In this document: one piece after another, positions 22,679 through 31,093 of the stretch | Position numbering within the stretch: the first letter of the stretch is position 1 | Layout: each line of letters begins with the position of its first letter | Source of the DNA: JAGLTZ01 sp964637695 | Lineage (GTDB): Bacteria; Blakebacterota; Blakebacteria; Blakebacterales; Blakebacteraceae | NCBI GenBank assembly: GCA_964637695.1 | Contig: CAZWVF010000017.1 | Location: forward strand, 1-43,013 | Length of the DNA stretch: 43,013 bases | Reading direction: 5' to 3' | The notes under the pieces: model-generated | The model's input: the letters and a program-made list of their open reading frames with translations, nothing else | What the model was told of the DNA's origin: nothing | Databases searched by the model: none | Made by a program: the position numbers and the translations under genes

Positions 22679-25087
22679 ATGCGTAACATCCGACACAGCC
22701 TGCGCGTAATTCTGCGTAATCCAGGAGTATCCGCTTTAGCCATAGCATCTCTTGTACTGGCTATAACCCTCAACGCGGTCATCTTCAGCCTCGTGGACTG
22801 GCTGTGGCTGCGACCTTCACCCTATGAGTCACCGCGTGAGGTGGTGCGGCTGTTTGCCAGCAGCGAGAGGACGCCATTCGGCAGTTTCTCGTGGCCAGAT
22901 TACGAGGATATCCGTGATGGAATGCAGTCACTGTCCGGACTTGCCGCCGTCCAGCACAGGGGAGCCAGCCTCCGGGGTGAGGTGTACTCGGTCAATCTTC
23001 TGGCAGACGTGGTCTCGAGGAACTTCTTTGACGTGCTGGGTGTAAACGCCCAGCCGGGTGACGTGTTCAGCGAGACTGATTCGGATGACCTCAGGAACCA
23101 GCCTGCTGTGGTGATAAGTCACAGCCTGTGGCGAAGGCATTTCGGCGGCGATCCCGATATCATCGGCAAAACGATCCGGATGACGGATCGGGACCGGATC
23201 GTCATGGGGATAGCTCCGGAATCCTTCTACGGGATGAACCGTATGGTACCCGTAGATGTATGGTTCCCGGTAGAGACCTGGGGTAATCCGAGTGAGCGGG
23301 TATCCCGGGAGTTCAGGGACTTCTACCCCGTGGGTCGCTTGAAAACAGGCGTGCAGGTGGGCCAGGTGGAGGCTGAGGCGGAATCGTTGGTCCGTCAACT
23401 GGGATTGATGGATTTCTCAACGCAGACAGACCAGGCGGCACTCGTTTTTAATGAGGTCGGGTACCAGAAACAGCAATCATCCACGGTCGGCATTCTCCTC
23501 TTCGCGATCGTTGGGGCCGTGCTGCTGATAGCCTGTGCGAACGTATCGGGATTGATGCTGGCCAGATCGATAACCCGCCTGCGGGAAATGGCCATACGAC
23601 TGGCGGTAGGGGGCAGCAGAGGTCATCTGATCAAGCAGCTGATGACTGAGGGCCTGCTGCTCTCCCTTATCGCAATGGTGATAAGCCTTCTGATGGCCCG
23701 GTGGGTACTGGGGATACTGCCATCTCTCCTGCCTTCAGCCCCATTCTACATTGAACTGGGTTTTGCACTTGATATTCGCACGATCAGCTTTGCACTGGTT
23801 CTGGCTCTATTCACGGCCGTGCTCACCGGTCTGTTGCCCGCCCTGCATGCCTCCAGACCGAATATGGTTCCACTGCTCAAAGGGAATGTGACTACAACCG
23901 ATAAGAGAAGCAGCCGTCTGAACAGCCTGAACGTGCTGGTCATCGGACAGCTGGCTCTCTCTTTCATCCTCATCTCCTCGACCGGGCTGCTGCTGCGGAG
24001 CTTCATGCAGGTGTACGCCGCCGACCTCGGTTTCAGCAGAAACAACATCCTCGTCGCCGAGATCTATCCGCCCGGAGATCGCGCGGCAGCAGGTGTGTTC
24101 AGCGCAAATCTTCTGGAACGGGTCCGGTCCCTTCCAGGTGTGGAGCGCGCCACCATATCGAGGCACGTACCCTTCTTCCCGTCGGGAGGAGGTGCGACGC
24201 GAACGGTTTACGTACCCGGTTCCAGCGATAGATGGTACGAGGAGAGCAGGGCGATCAAGTTCAACATTGTGGAGCAGGATTACTTCAATACGATCGACAT
24301 GCCCATTATTAGGGGAAGAACCTTCACTGATATGGACGATGAGAACAGTGAACCTGTGATCATCGTAAATGAAACCATGGCACAGCGGTATTGGCCCGGC
24401 GAGAATCCGATCGGAAAAACTGTACTGCTCAACAGTCCCACCGATCCTGTGGTTCAGGTTGTCGGAATGGTACCCGACAGCAGATACATCAGAATGGAGG
24501 AAGATCCGGAGCCCTATTTCTACATCCCCCTCGGCCAGCTTCAGTGGTGGGATTATCTGCTGCTGGTTTATACCGGAGGCGATCTGGCCCCCATCATCAA
24601 ACCTGTGCGCGATACGATTCGCTCGCTGAACAGCGAGATCGCCATCTTTCCCATGACTACCCTCTATCAGATCATGCGTGACACGACCTACGAGCGGGAA
24701 CTGGTGATGTGGCTGGTACTCAGTTTTGCCGGTATCGGAGTGCTCCTCTCGGCGGTTGGACTCTTTGGAATCATCTCCTATGCAGTCACCAGACGCACAC
24801 ATGAATTCGGCGTTCGTATGGCTCTGGGTGCTGACAGGAATGACGTCCTCAGACTGGTAGTGCTTCTGGGGGGGCGGCTCGGCCTGACAGGTCTGGCAGT
24901 GGGACTGCCGGTTGCCGTTTTAATGGGAATGTTGATGCGGAGCATGCTGTTCGGAGTTCGTCCGCTTGATCCTCCAAGCATGATTGTGGCTTTTATAGTT
25001 ATAGTGGGAATCTCCCTGCTTGCAACTGTCCTGCCCGGGAGAAAGGCAGCCGGAGTAAACCCGATTATTGCTATAAAGTACGAGTAA
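22679..25087 (+). CDS. ADOP-type ABC transporter permease (FtsX/MacB-like, duplicated)
   Basis: The 802-residue membrane protein has the layout of acidobacterial duplicated orphan permeases. TM1 at about 16-40 is followed by a MacB-type periplasmic core domain (about 45-255), an FtsX permease block with three TMs (about 270-395), then a second TM, a second periplasmic domain (about 440-660) and a second FtsX block (about 680-800). Motifs include ANVSGLMLARSITRLREMAIRLAVGGSR and TRRTHEFGVRMALGADRNDV. No ATPase gene is nearby, as usual for this group. It probably exports a peptide or lipid, or transmits a mechanical signal; the substrate is unknown. The PadR and HAAS genes follow. Confidence 0.88.
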   Translation: MRNIRHSLRVILRNPGVSALAIASLVLAITLNAVIFSLVDWLWLRPSPYESPREVVRLFASSERTPFGSFSWPDYEDIRDGMQSLSGLAAVQHRGASLRGEVYSVNLLADVVSRNFFDVLGVNAQPGDVFSETDSDDLRNQPAVVISHSLWRRHFGGDPDIIGKTIRMTDRDRIVMGIAPESFYGMNRMVPVDVWFPVETWGNPSERVSREFRDFYPVGRLKTGVQVGQVEAEAESLVRQLGLMDFSTQTDQAALVFNEVGYQKQQSSTVGILLFAIVGAVLLIACANVSGLMLARSITRLREMAIRLAVGGSRGHLIKQLMTEGLLLSLIAMVISLLMARWVLGILPSLLPSAPFYIELGFALDIRTISFALVLALFTAVLTGLLPALHASRPNMVPLLKGNVTTTDKRSSRLNSLNVLVIGQLALSFILISSTGLLLRSFMQVYAADLGFSRNNILVAEIYPPGDRAAAGVFSANLLERVRSLPGVERATISRHVPFFPSGGGATRTVYVPGSSDRWYEESRAIKFNIVEQDYFNTIDMPIIRGRTFTDMDDENSEPVIIVNETMAQRYWPGENPIGKTVLLNSPTDPVVQVVGMVPDSRYIRMEEDPEPYFYIPLGQLQWWDYLLLVYTGGDLAPIIKPVRDTIRSLNSEIAIFPMTTLYQIMRDTTYERELVMWLVLSFAGIGVLLSAVGLFGIISYAVTRRTHEFGVRMALGADRNDVLRLVVLLGGRLGLTGLAVGLPVAVLMGMLMRSMLFGVRPLDPPSMIVAFIVIVGISLLATVLPGRKAAGVNPIIAIKYE

Positions 25088-25146
25088 TCCGGGATCACAT
25101 GATATAAGCGGCGGTCTTTCAGATCCTCTCGTATATATACTTGTTC

Positions 25147-25176
25147 TTGACAATACTGTGTACTACACAGTATTGT
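25147..25176 (+). promoter_or_regulatory. Promoter with overlapping PadR operator
   Basis: ACAATACTGTG (25150-25160) and its exact reverse complement CACAGTATTGT (25166-25176) are separated by 5 bases. A consensus -35 TTGACA (25147-25152) overlaps the left arm, and a -10-like TATTGT (25171-25176) lies in the right arm at 18-bp spacing. PadR dimers bind such AT-rich palindromes, so the gene downstream most likely represses itself. Confidence 0.75.
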
Positions 25177-25183
25177 GTGCCAT

Positions 25184-25576
25184 ATGAACAGGCAGAAGAA
25201 GACACAAGGTAACCGGAATCGCTCCGACCTGTCAGAGAACCTGACCATGGAGCTTCGCAGGGGTGTGCTGGTTCTCGCTGTGCTGAGCCGGCTCGGGGAG
25301 GAACAGTACGGTTATTCTCTGAAACAGCGATTAATCGAGGAGGGACTCGATATCAACGAGGGAACACTGTATCCCCTGCTGCGCCGGCTGGAGTCTCAGG
25401 GCCTGTTGAGCAGTGAATGGCAGGTTGTTGACGAAAAACGACCGCGGCGTTACTACCGGATCAGTCCGGATGGGGAAAGGGTTCTGGCTGACCTGGCCGG
25501 GGATTGGGAGCAGTTGAAGAAGGTCATATCGAAAATGCTTTCAAAGCCTGAGGAGAATGAAAATGAACTCAAGTGA
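25184..25576 (+). CDS. PadR-family transcriptional regulator
   Basis: The 130-residue protein has the PadR winged helix: ELRRGVLVLAVLSRL, EQYGYSLKQRL, the helix INEGTLYPLLRRLESQGLL and the wing RRYYRISPDGERVL. I chose ATG 25184 because the upstream GTG (25175) lies within the operator. The -10 at 25171-25176 would put the transcript start at or beside this ATG, and no ribosome site is visible, so the message may be leaderless. It overlaps the HAAS gene by 14 bases. PadR-HAAS pairs usually control a membrane or ABC transport function, here perhaps the ADOP permease upstream. Confidence 0.9.
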   Translation: MNRQKKTQGNRNRSDLSENLTMELRRGVLVLAVLSRLGEEQYGYSLKQRLIEEGLDINEGTLYPLLRRLESQGLLSSEWQVVDEKRPRRYYRISPDGERVLADLAGDWEQLKKVISKMLSKPEENENELK

Positions 25577-26555
25577 TCTGCTCCAGCGATACGTGCGCGA
25601 AACAGGTCGTCATCTACCGCGAAGACAGAGAAAAGATATCCAGTCAGAGCTCTATTCTCTCCTGCAGGACTCTCTCGAGGAGCGAAGTGAATCCGATACG
25701 GAACTCGGGGAAGAAGAAAAGGAAGAAGTGATCAGGGCAAAGGAGATGCTCAGGGAATTCGGACCGCCTGCAAAGTTCGCACACCGGTACAATCCACAGC
25801 GCTATCTGATCGGTCCGTCCCATTACTCTGATTTCAAGATGGTACTGACCATAGTCCTGTCAGTTGTGACCGGAATCTATCTCTTCGGGATTATGGCAGC
25901 AGTGCTCCTCGATTCAGACTCGACGATCTCAATCGCAGGAATCGCGGACACAGCTTTCAGCTATTTCGAGCACCTGCTGATCAATTCAGGTATCGTGATA
26001 GTTATTTTCGTCCTCATAGAGCGCTTCAGCGGAGCAATGACCGGAGTCGGGAAGAAGGAAGAGTGGGATCCATCCTCTCTACCAAAGATCGAGGACCCGG
26101 ACAGTATTACCAGGGGAGGAATGATTGCCGGCATTACCTGGCGCGTGATTGTTGCCATTGTTCTGGTAGTATTCCCGTACTGGATTGGAGTGATAAATTT
26201 CAATGCGGAAGGGCCGCATTTCACGGCGATTCTCGCACCGGAATTCGATGCAGTTATCCCATGGATAGCCGGCCTGCTGATTATGGAGGCAGGTCTCTAC
26301 CTTCGGGTACTGAGATCAGGTCGCTGGACAACCGGTCCCAGATGGACAGAACTCATAATCAATCTCGCATGGATTGTACTGTTCTATCTGATAATAACTG
26401 GAGGGCCGATTACCACCATCCCCATTCTCACGATGGGTGTGAAGGTTATATTGACCATCATCCTGATCATTGCGGTATTCGAAGTGGCAGGCCGGATCTA
26501 CCGGCTGCTCACATCACCACCAGGTACTGTCTGGCAGCCGGAGGGTGAATGTTAA
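25563..26555 (+). CDS. HAAS-domain membrane protein, PadR partner
   Basis: The 330-residue protein begins with a HAAS (DUF1700/permease-prefix-like) domain over about residues 3-75 (LLQRYVRETGRHLPRRQRKDIQSELYSLLQD, then a KEMLREFGPPAKFAHRY segment). Six or seven membrane helices follow. HAAS domains pair with PadR regulators and are thought to relay signals from the membrane. I chose ATG 25563 over 25557 because the GGAG at 25552-25555 is better spaced. It is co-transcribed with padR through a 14-base overlap. No enzymatic motif is visible in the membrane part. Confidence 0.8.
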   Translation: MNSSDLLQRYVRETGRHLPRRQRKDIQSELYSLLQDSLEERSESDTELGEEEKEEVIRAKEMLREFGPPAKFAHRYNPQRYLIGPSHYSDFKMVLTIVLSVVTGIYLFGIMAAVLLDSDSTISIAGIADTAFSYFEHLLINSGIVIVIFVLIERFSGAMTGVGKKEEWDPSSLPKIEDPDSITRGGMIAGITWRVIVAIVLVVFPYWIGVINFNAEGPHFTAILAPEFDAVIPWIAGLLIMEAGLYLRVLRSGRWTTGPRWTELIINLAWIVLFYLIITGGPITTIPILTMGVKVILTIILIIAVFEVAGRIYRLLTSPPGTVWQPEGEC

Positions 26556-26634
26556 TATGGATAGAGTACGTCACCACCAGTTGGTATCTTTGAACGTTAC
26601 CTGTATTTATGGTTTGGATTCGATGTGATGAAAA

Positions 26635-26850
26635 ATGATAAAATCTCCAGATAAAGTCCGTGAGATAGAAGAGACCTATAACAGATCTCTATACCGTGAT
26701 ATGCATTATGAGGAGGCCCTGCTGCGGTTCGAGGCATTGTGGATCGAAGCCTTATCAATTAACATTCGCATAGGAAAGTACTGGGAAGAGGACGTTAAAC
26801 CCGATATTGTCCTGGCAAGGATTCTTAATGGACTCCCACCTGAAGCCTGA
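26635..26850 (+). CDS. Small partner protein of a nucleotidyltransferase module
   Basis: The 71-residue acidic protein has the phrases YEEALLRFEALWIEALSIN and VKPDIVLARILNGLPP. It resembles short helical proteins often encoded just before DUF6036-type nucleotidyltransferases, and may act as antitoxin or subunit; no function is established. It overlaps the next gene by 23 bases. No strong ribosome site is seen. The 79-bp gap before it holds nothing recognisable. Confidence 0.6.
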   Translation: MIKSPDKVREIEETYNRSLYRDMHYEEALLRFEALWIEALSINIRIGKYWEEDVKPDIVLARILNGLPPEA

Positions 26851-27415
26851 TTTTAAATCTCTCATATCGGTTGTATCAGAAGTTCTTGGAAAAGCAGAAC
26901 TCCCATTCATGCTGATCGGCGGACAGGCTGTGCTGTTGCACGGTCAACCACGCCTCACTGAGGATATCGATATAACGCTCGGCGTTTCGCCCGAGGAGCT
27001 TTCAAGGGTAATTCGTGTATGTAAACAAACAGGTCTGGAAATCCTTCCAGCAGAAGTCGAGGCCTTCGTTCAGGAGACTTTTGTGCTCCCAACCAGGGAT
27101 GTTGAGTCATCCATTAGAATCGATTTTATTTTTTCAAGTCTACCCTATGAGAAGCAGGCAATCGACAGGGCGGTTGAAGTCACACTGAACGACGTGCCTG
27201 TACCATTTGCATCGCCTGAGGATCTCATCCTCCATAAATTGTTCTCCGGTCGCCCAAGAGATATTGAAGACATTCAGGGGGTGGTGCTCGTGAAGGGAGA
27301 AGAATTGGATTGGGATTACATAGAGAGGTGGGTAAAGGAATTTATTTCTATTCCTGGTCGAGAAAACCTCCTTCACCTGGCCAGAGAGATAAAAGCCGGT
27401 ACACCTGAATCCTAG
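26828..27415 (+). CDS. Nucleotidyltransferase-fold protein (DUF6036/AbiEii-like)
   Basis: The 195-residue protein shows the minimal nucleotidyltransferase core: MLIGGQAVLLHGQPRLTEDIDI, with Gly31-Gly32 and metal-binding Asp46 and Asp48, then RIDFIF with a third acidic residue near 97. Proteins of this kind act as toxin or antitoxin components that modify tRNA or partner proteins. I chose ATG 26828 over an upstream TTG. It overlaps the small partner gene by 23 bases, suggesting a two-gene module. Its stop lies 50 bp before the repeat next to the assembly gap. Confidence 0.75.
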   Translation: MDSHLKPDFKSLISVVSEVLGKAELPFMLIGGQAVLLHGQPRLTEDIDITLGVSPEELSRVIRVCKQTGLEILPAEVEAFVQETFVLPTRDVESSIRIDFIFSSLPYEKQAIDRAVEVTLNDVPVPFASPEDLILHKLFSGRPRDIEDIQGVVLVKGEELDWDYIERWVKEFISIPGRENLLHLAREIKAGTPES

Positions 27416-27464
27416 ACACTGCCCAACAGCTATTTGTATCATCGATGTCAATGTCATCGACACT

Positions 27465-27674
27465 TCTTTCAATCCTGCACACTGATTCCAGATCGTGGCC
27501 TGACACCCGGCAGGACTGANNNNNNNNNNNNNNNNNNNNNNNNNNNNNNNNNNNNNNNNNNNNNNNNNNNNNNNNNNNNNNNNNNNNNNNNNNNNNNNNN
27601 NNNNNNNNNNNNNNNNNNNTCTTTCAATCCTGCACACTGATTCCAGATCGTGGCCTGACACCCGGCAGGACTGA
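27465..27674. other. Assembly gap (100 N) flanked by an identical 55-bp repeat
   Basis: Bases 27465-27519 and 27620-27674 are identical over 55 bp, on both sides of exactly 100 N (27520-27619). An overlap of 55 bases is a common de Bruijn k-mer length and 100 N is a standard placeholder, so this is most likely one sequence present once, split by scaffolding. No gene crosses it; the DUF5916 ATG follows 2 bases later. Confidence 0.9.
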
Positions 27675-27675
27675 T

Positions 27676-29904
27676 ATGCGAAGAAGGCTGATACCCCTGG
27701 TCGCTGTTATGGTATTCATCCCGGCAGGACAAGCCCGGGTTGGGGCTCAACAGATGCCATATGTTGTTCAGCGATTTCAGGGTGAGATCATCTTTGACGG
27801 TTTCAGCGACGAACCCGGGTGGGAAGCGATCGTTCCGCTGCCGGTACTGACCCAGCAGCCAACCGTAGGGAATCCACCCTCGGAACCGACAGAGATCCGT
27901 GTCGCATACGATGACGTTTATTTCTATCTGTCGGGGAGGTTGTACCAGGATCCCGCCACTATTCAGGGTCCTTCCCTCAAGAGGGATGATCTGAACAACT
28001 TCAATGATTATTTCGGGATCATACTGGATACTTTCAATGACAATGAGAACGCCGTTGCTTTTTTCACCACTCCGGCTGGTATCCGACTCGATTTCACTGT
28101 CTTCAACGATGCCCAACCTGCCACGCCGGAGTCTATTCCTCTGAATCTGAGCTGGGACACATTCTGGGATGTAGAGGTTGTGACCACGAACGAGGGCTGG
28201 TTTGTTGAAATGCGTATACCTGTATCCAGCCTTCGATTTACAGATATTGACGGCAGGGTAGAGATGGGGATGATAGTCTGGCGATGGACTGCCCGGAGTC
28301 AGGAGACCAGCATCTTCCCCGTATTTGAACCTATATGGGGAGTCTGGAGTCCATTCAAACCTTCCATGGCACAACAAATCGTCTTTGAGGAAATGTTCAG
28401 CCGTAAGCCGCTTTACCTGACTCCCTTCATACTGGGTGGAAAGGGGTTTACCAATGAACTGAACGACGATGAAACCGCATATCTGTACACAGCTGACAAT
28501 CCACGCGAGTTCGGCCTCGACCTCAAATATGGGCTGACCAGCAACCTCACACTCGATTTTACTCTTAATACTGATTTCGCCCAGGTCGAGGCAGATGATC
28601 AGCAGGTCAACCTTAGCCGGTTCTCCCTCTTCTTTCCCGAGAAACGCCGATTTTTCCAGGAACGCGCCAGCATATTCAATGTCAGCCTGGGTGGTCCGCA
28701 GAGCATCTTCTACAGCCGTCGGATCGGATTGTACGAGGGAGAACAGGTTCCAATTCTGGGTGGTGTGCGGCTTGTGGGTCGGATGGGGAAGTGGGATCTC
28801 GGCTTAATCGACATGCAGACAGAAGAGTCGACGAAACTGCCTGGCGAAAATTTCGGTGTGCTTCGAGTGCGGCGCCAGGTATTCAATCCTTACTCAAAGG
28901 CTGGAGCGATAGTAACAAGCCGGATCGGAAAAGATGGAAGCTATAACCTGACATATGCACTTGACAGCATTATCCGGGTGTTCGGAGACGACTACGTTGA
29001 CCTGAACTGGGCTCAATCGTTCGATGACGCGGGACCGGGCCGGTTCACAAATCTGGATATCGCGCGATTCCATATTCTTTGGGATCGCCGGAAACAGGAT
29101 GGCTTCTTCTACAGTGGCGGCATCGCTCGATCCGGCTCTGTGTTCGATCCCGCCATGGGTTTCATGCTGCTGGAGGATTACCGGGTAATGCGAGGAGCTA
29201 TCGGTTATGGCTGGGTTCCACAGGATCCCTCTGCCGCACTTTACCGCCATAACCTCTCTTTTTCGAATATGGCGATTCAGGAGAACTCGGACGGGACACT
29301 CAGGACCGGTGAAATCGCCGCAACATGGAATGCAACTACACGCCGGTTTGCCATGATCGGCATATCGTTGAAGACCTATAAGGAAAATCTTCTCGAACCC
29401 TATAAGCTTTCAGATAAGGTAGAGATCCCAATCGGCAATTATACCTTTTACGGGCTGGAAGCATATCATGTCACCCCCGCGGGGCGGCTTTTCTTTTTGA
29501 ACACGTTCCTGCAGGCAGGCCGGTACTATGATGGAACGAGAATCTCTCTGTCACTGCTGCCTTCGTGGAGCCTCTCACCTCAGGTAAACCTTCAGGCATT
29601 TTACCAGCTGAACAGGATCGTATTTAATAAACGGGATGATGAATTCACGGCGCATATCGGACGGTTGAAGCTTCAGTTGACGTTGAGCACCCGGTATTCT
29701 GCAATGGCGTTCGTACAGTACAACAGTGCGGCAGATATTGTGTTCGGGAACATTCGCATGAGATACAACCCACGCGAGGGGAATGACCTGTATATCGTCT
29801 ACAACCAGGGGATCAACACCGATCGAGGCAGCTATGACCCTCTGCCCCCGGTCACCTCCGACCGGACCCTCATGGTGAAGTACGCATATACGTTCATCTT
29901 CTGA
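27676..29904 (+). CDS. DUF5916 protein with N-terminal CBM9-like domain
   Basis: The 742-residue secreted protein has a signal peptide (cleavage near VGAQ, residue 25) and a CBM9/DOMON-like beta-sandwich (about 32-215: FDGFSDEPGWEAI, then YDDVYFYLSGR). A long C-terminal beta-barrel-like DUF5916 region follows. The family signature DFAQVEADDQQVNL plus FSLFFPEKRRFF sits at about 298-332; here the usual EG after FF reads ER. The final residues (KYAYTFIF) alternate and end in Phe, as in outer-membrane barrels. Function is unknown; proposed roles are glycan binding or outer-membrane uptake. The second copy ends the window. AGGA precedes the ATG. Confidence 0.85.
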   Translation: MRRRLIPLVAVMVFIPAGQARVGAQQMPYVVQRFQGEIIFDGFSDEPGWEAIVPLPVLTQQPTVGNPPSEPTEIRVAYDDVYFYLSGRLYQDPATIQGPSLKRDDLNNFNDYFGIILDTFNDNENAVAFFTTPAGIRLDFTVFNDAQPATPESIPLNLSWDTFWDVEVVTTNEGWFVEMRIPVSSLRFTDIDGRVEMGMIVWRWTARSQETSIFPVFEPIWGVWSPFKPSMAQQIVFEEMFSRKPLYLTPFILGGKGFTNELNDDETAYLYTADNPREFGLDLKYGLTSNLTLDFTLNTDFAQVEADDQQVNLSRFSLFFPEKRRFFQERASIFNVSLGGPQSIFYSRRIGLYEGEQVPILGGVRLVGRMGKWDLGLIDMQTEESTKLPGENFGVLRVRRQVFNPYSKAGAIVTSRIGKDGSYNLTYALDSIIRVFGDDYVDLNWAQSFDDAGPGRFTNLDIARFHILWDRRKQDGFFYSGGIARSGSVFDPAMGFMLLEDYRVMRGAIGYGWVPQDPSAALYRHNLSFSNMAIQENSDGTLRTGEIAATWNATTRRFAMIGISLKTYKENLLEPYKLSDKVEIPIGNYTFYGLEAYHVTPAGRLFFLNTFLQAGRYYDGTRISLSLLPSWSLSPQVNLQAFYQLNRIVFNKRDDEFTAHIGRLKLQLTLSTRYSAMAFVQYNSAADIVFGNIRMRYNPREGNDLYIVYNQGINTDRGSYDPLPPVTSDRTLMVKYAYTFIF

Positions 29905-30067
29905 GCCGGCAGATTCCAGCGATTGATGAAAAACATCTGGATGCAGATTTACCCGGTCTGTGACGTTCCACTACAATCGGGCCGGAAGGAGTACAACCCG
30001 TCCTCTGACCCTCCAGGATCAGCGATAAACCGGCGAGGACCGAACGATATGTATCCTGAATACGATC

Positions 30068-31093
30068 ATGGATATCACTGAACTCTACCGCCAGATGTGC
30101 AGGGCCAGGGCATTCGAGTCTGCTGTTGCCGGACTGTGGGAGCGTGGTCTTATCTCTGGCGAACTTCATCTCGGTACCGGCGAGGAGGCGGTGGCGGCAG
30201 GTGTCGTGACACACCTGCGTGACGGTGACGGGCTCGCACTCGATCATAGAAGTACTCCTCCGCTCGTTGTCAGGGGTGTTGATCCCGTTCTGCTGATAAG
30301 GGAGATGCTTGGTCGAGAAGATGGATTGTGCCGGGGACAGGGCGGACACATGCACCTGTTCTCGCAGGCGCATTGCGCTGCATCTTCGGGTATCGTAGGT
30401 GCCTCGGCCCCGATGGGGGCCGGATTCGCACTCTCCGCACGGCTTCTCGGGAATGGCTCAGCAGCGGTTGCCTTTTTCGGGGAGGGTGCAATGAACCAGG
30501 GGATGCTTCTTGAGACCCTCAACCTGGCAGTCGCCTGGCGGCTGCCGCTTCTCCTGGTATGCAAAGACAATGGATGGGCGATAACAACAGAATCACAAAC
30601 GGTAACAGGTGGTGATATCGTAGAACGTGCGCGATCATTCGGCTTCCGGGCTCAGATAGTAGACGGTCTGGATGTTCGTGCAGTATGGCTGGCGGCAGGT
30701 TCCGCGGTAGAGCGTGCTCGATCAGGCGATGGCCCTTCCTTCATCCTTGCACAATGCACCCGGCTGGATGGTCACTTAATGGGTGATCCCATGCTCAGGA
30801 TTGCCAGGAAGCCGATAACCAAAGGAATCGGGCAGCTCTCAAGCATTACCCACGCAGCGATGAAACCGCGTGGAGGTTCAATCTGGGATCGCATTTCAGC
30901 AATGACCCACATGACCGGACTGCTCAGGAAAGTGAGCAGGGACAGGCGTGATGGCGACAGGGATCCGCTCGTGCGCACCTTTCAAACTCTGGCAGGGGAT
31001 GGACTTGAGGATGTGGCCCGTAAGATTGAAGAGGAAGCACGTGCCGAAATAGATGCAGCAGTTCGGACAGCTATGGATGGGGAGGGAGCGTGA
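30068..31093 (+). CDS. Thiamine-diphosphate-dependent 2-oxoacid/acetoin dehydrogenase E1 alpha
   Basis: The 341-residue protein matches the AcoA/PdhA E1 alpha family: GEEAVAAGV near 38, DHRST for the active-site His loop, GGHMHLF, and the ThDP motif FFGEGAMNQG...CKDN with Gly138, Gly140 and Asn168. The middle residue of the usual GDG is Glu139. It should decarboxylate a 2-oxoacid or cleave acetoin and pass the acyl group to a lipoyl E2. The gene for E1 beta follows with a one-base overlap (TGATG). No E2 or E3 gene is adjacent, so the partner subunits must be elsewhere. No clear ribosome site precedes the ATG. Confidence 0.88.
   Translation: MDITELYRQMCRARAFESAVAGLWERGLISGELHLGTGEEAVAAGVVTHLRDGDGLALDHRSTPPLVVRGVDPVLLIREMLGREDGLCRGQGGHMHLFSQAHCAASSGIVGASAPMGAGFALSARLLGNGSAAVAFFGEGAMNQGMLLETLNLAVAWRLPLLLVCKDNGWAITTESQTVTGGDIVERARSFGFRAQIVDGLDVRAVWLAAGSAVERARSGDGPSFILAQCTRLDGHLMGDPMLRIARKPITKGIGQLSSITHAAMKPRGGSIWDRISAMTHMTGLLRKVSRDRRDGDRDPLVRTFQTLAGDGLEDVARKIEEEARAEIDAAVRTAMDGEGA

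Noticed and set aside
21823..22782. Minus-strand ORF of 319 codons over the selenoprotein gene
   Set aside because: It runs antisense to a coherent lipoprotein-thioredoxin frame and into the next gene's start; no motif or ribosome site supports it.
23807..24802. Minus-strand ORF of 331 codons inside the permease gene
   Set aside because: It is antisense to a well-formed ADOP permease and shows no recognisable domain.
27140..28377. ORFs running through the N gap
   Set aside because: They depend on undetermined bases and are antisense to the nucleotidyltransferase and DUF5916 genes.
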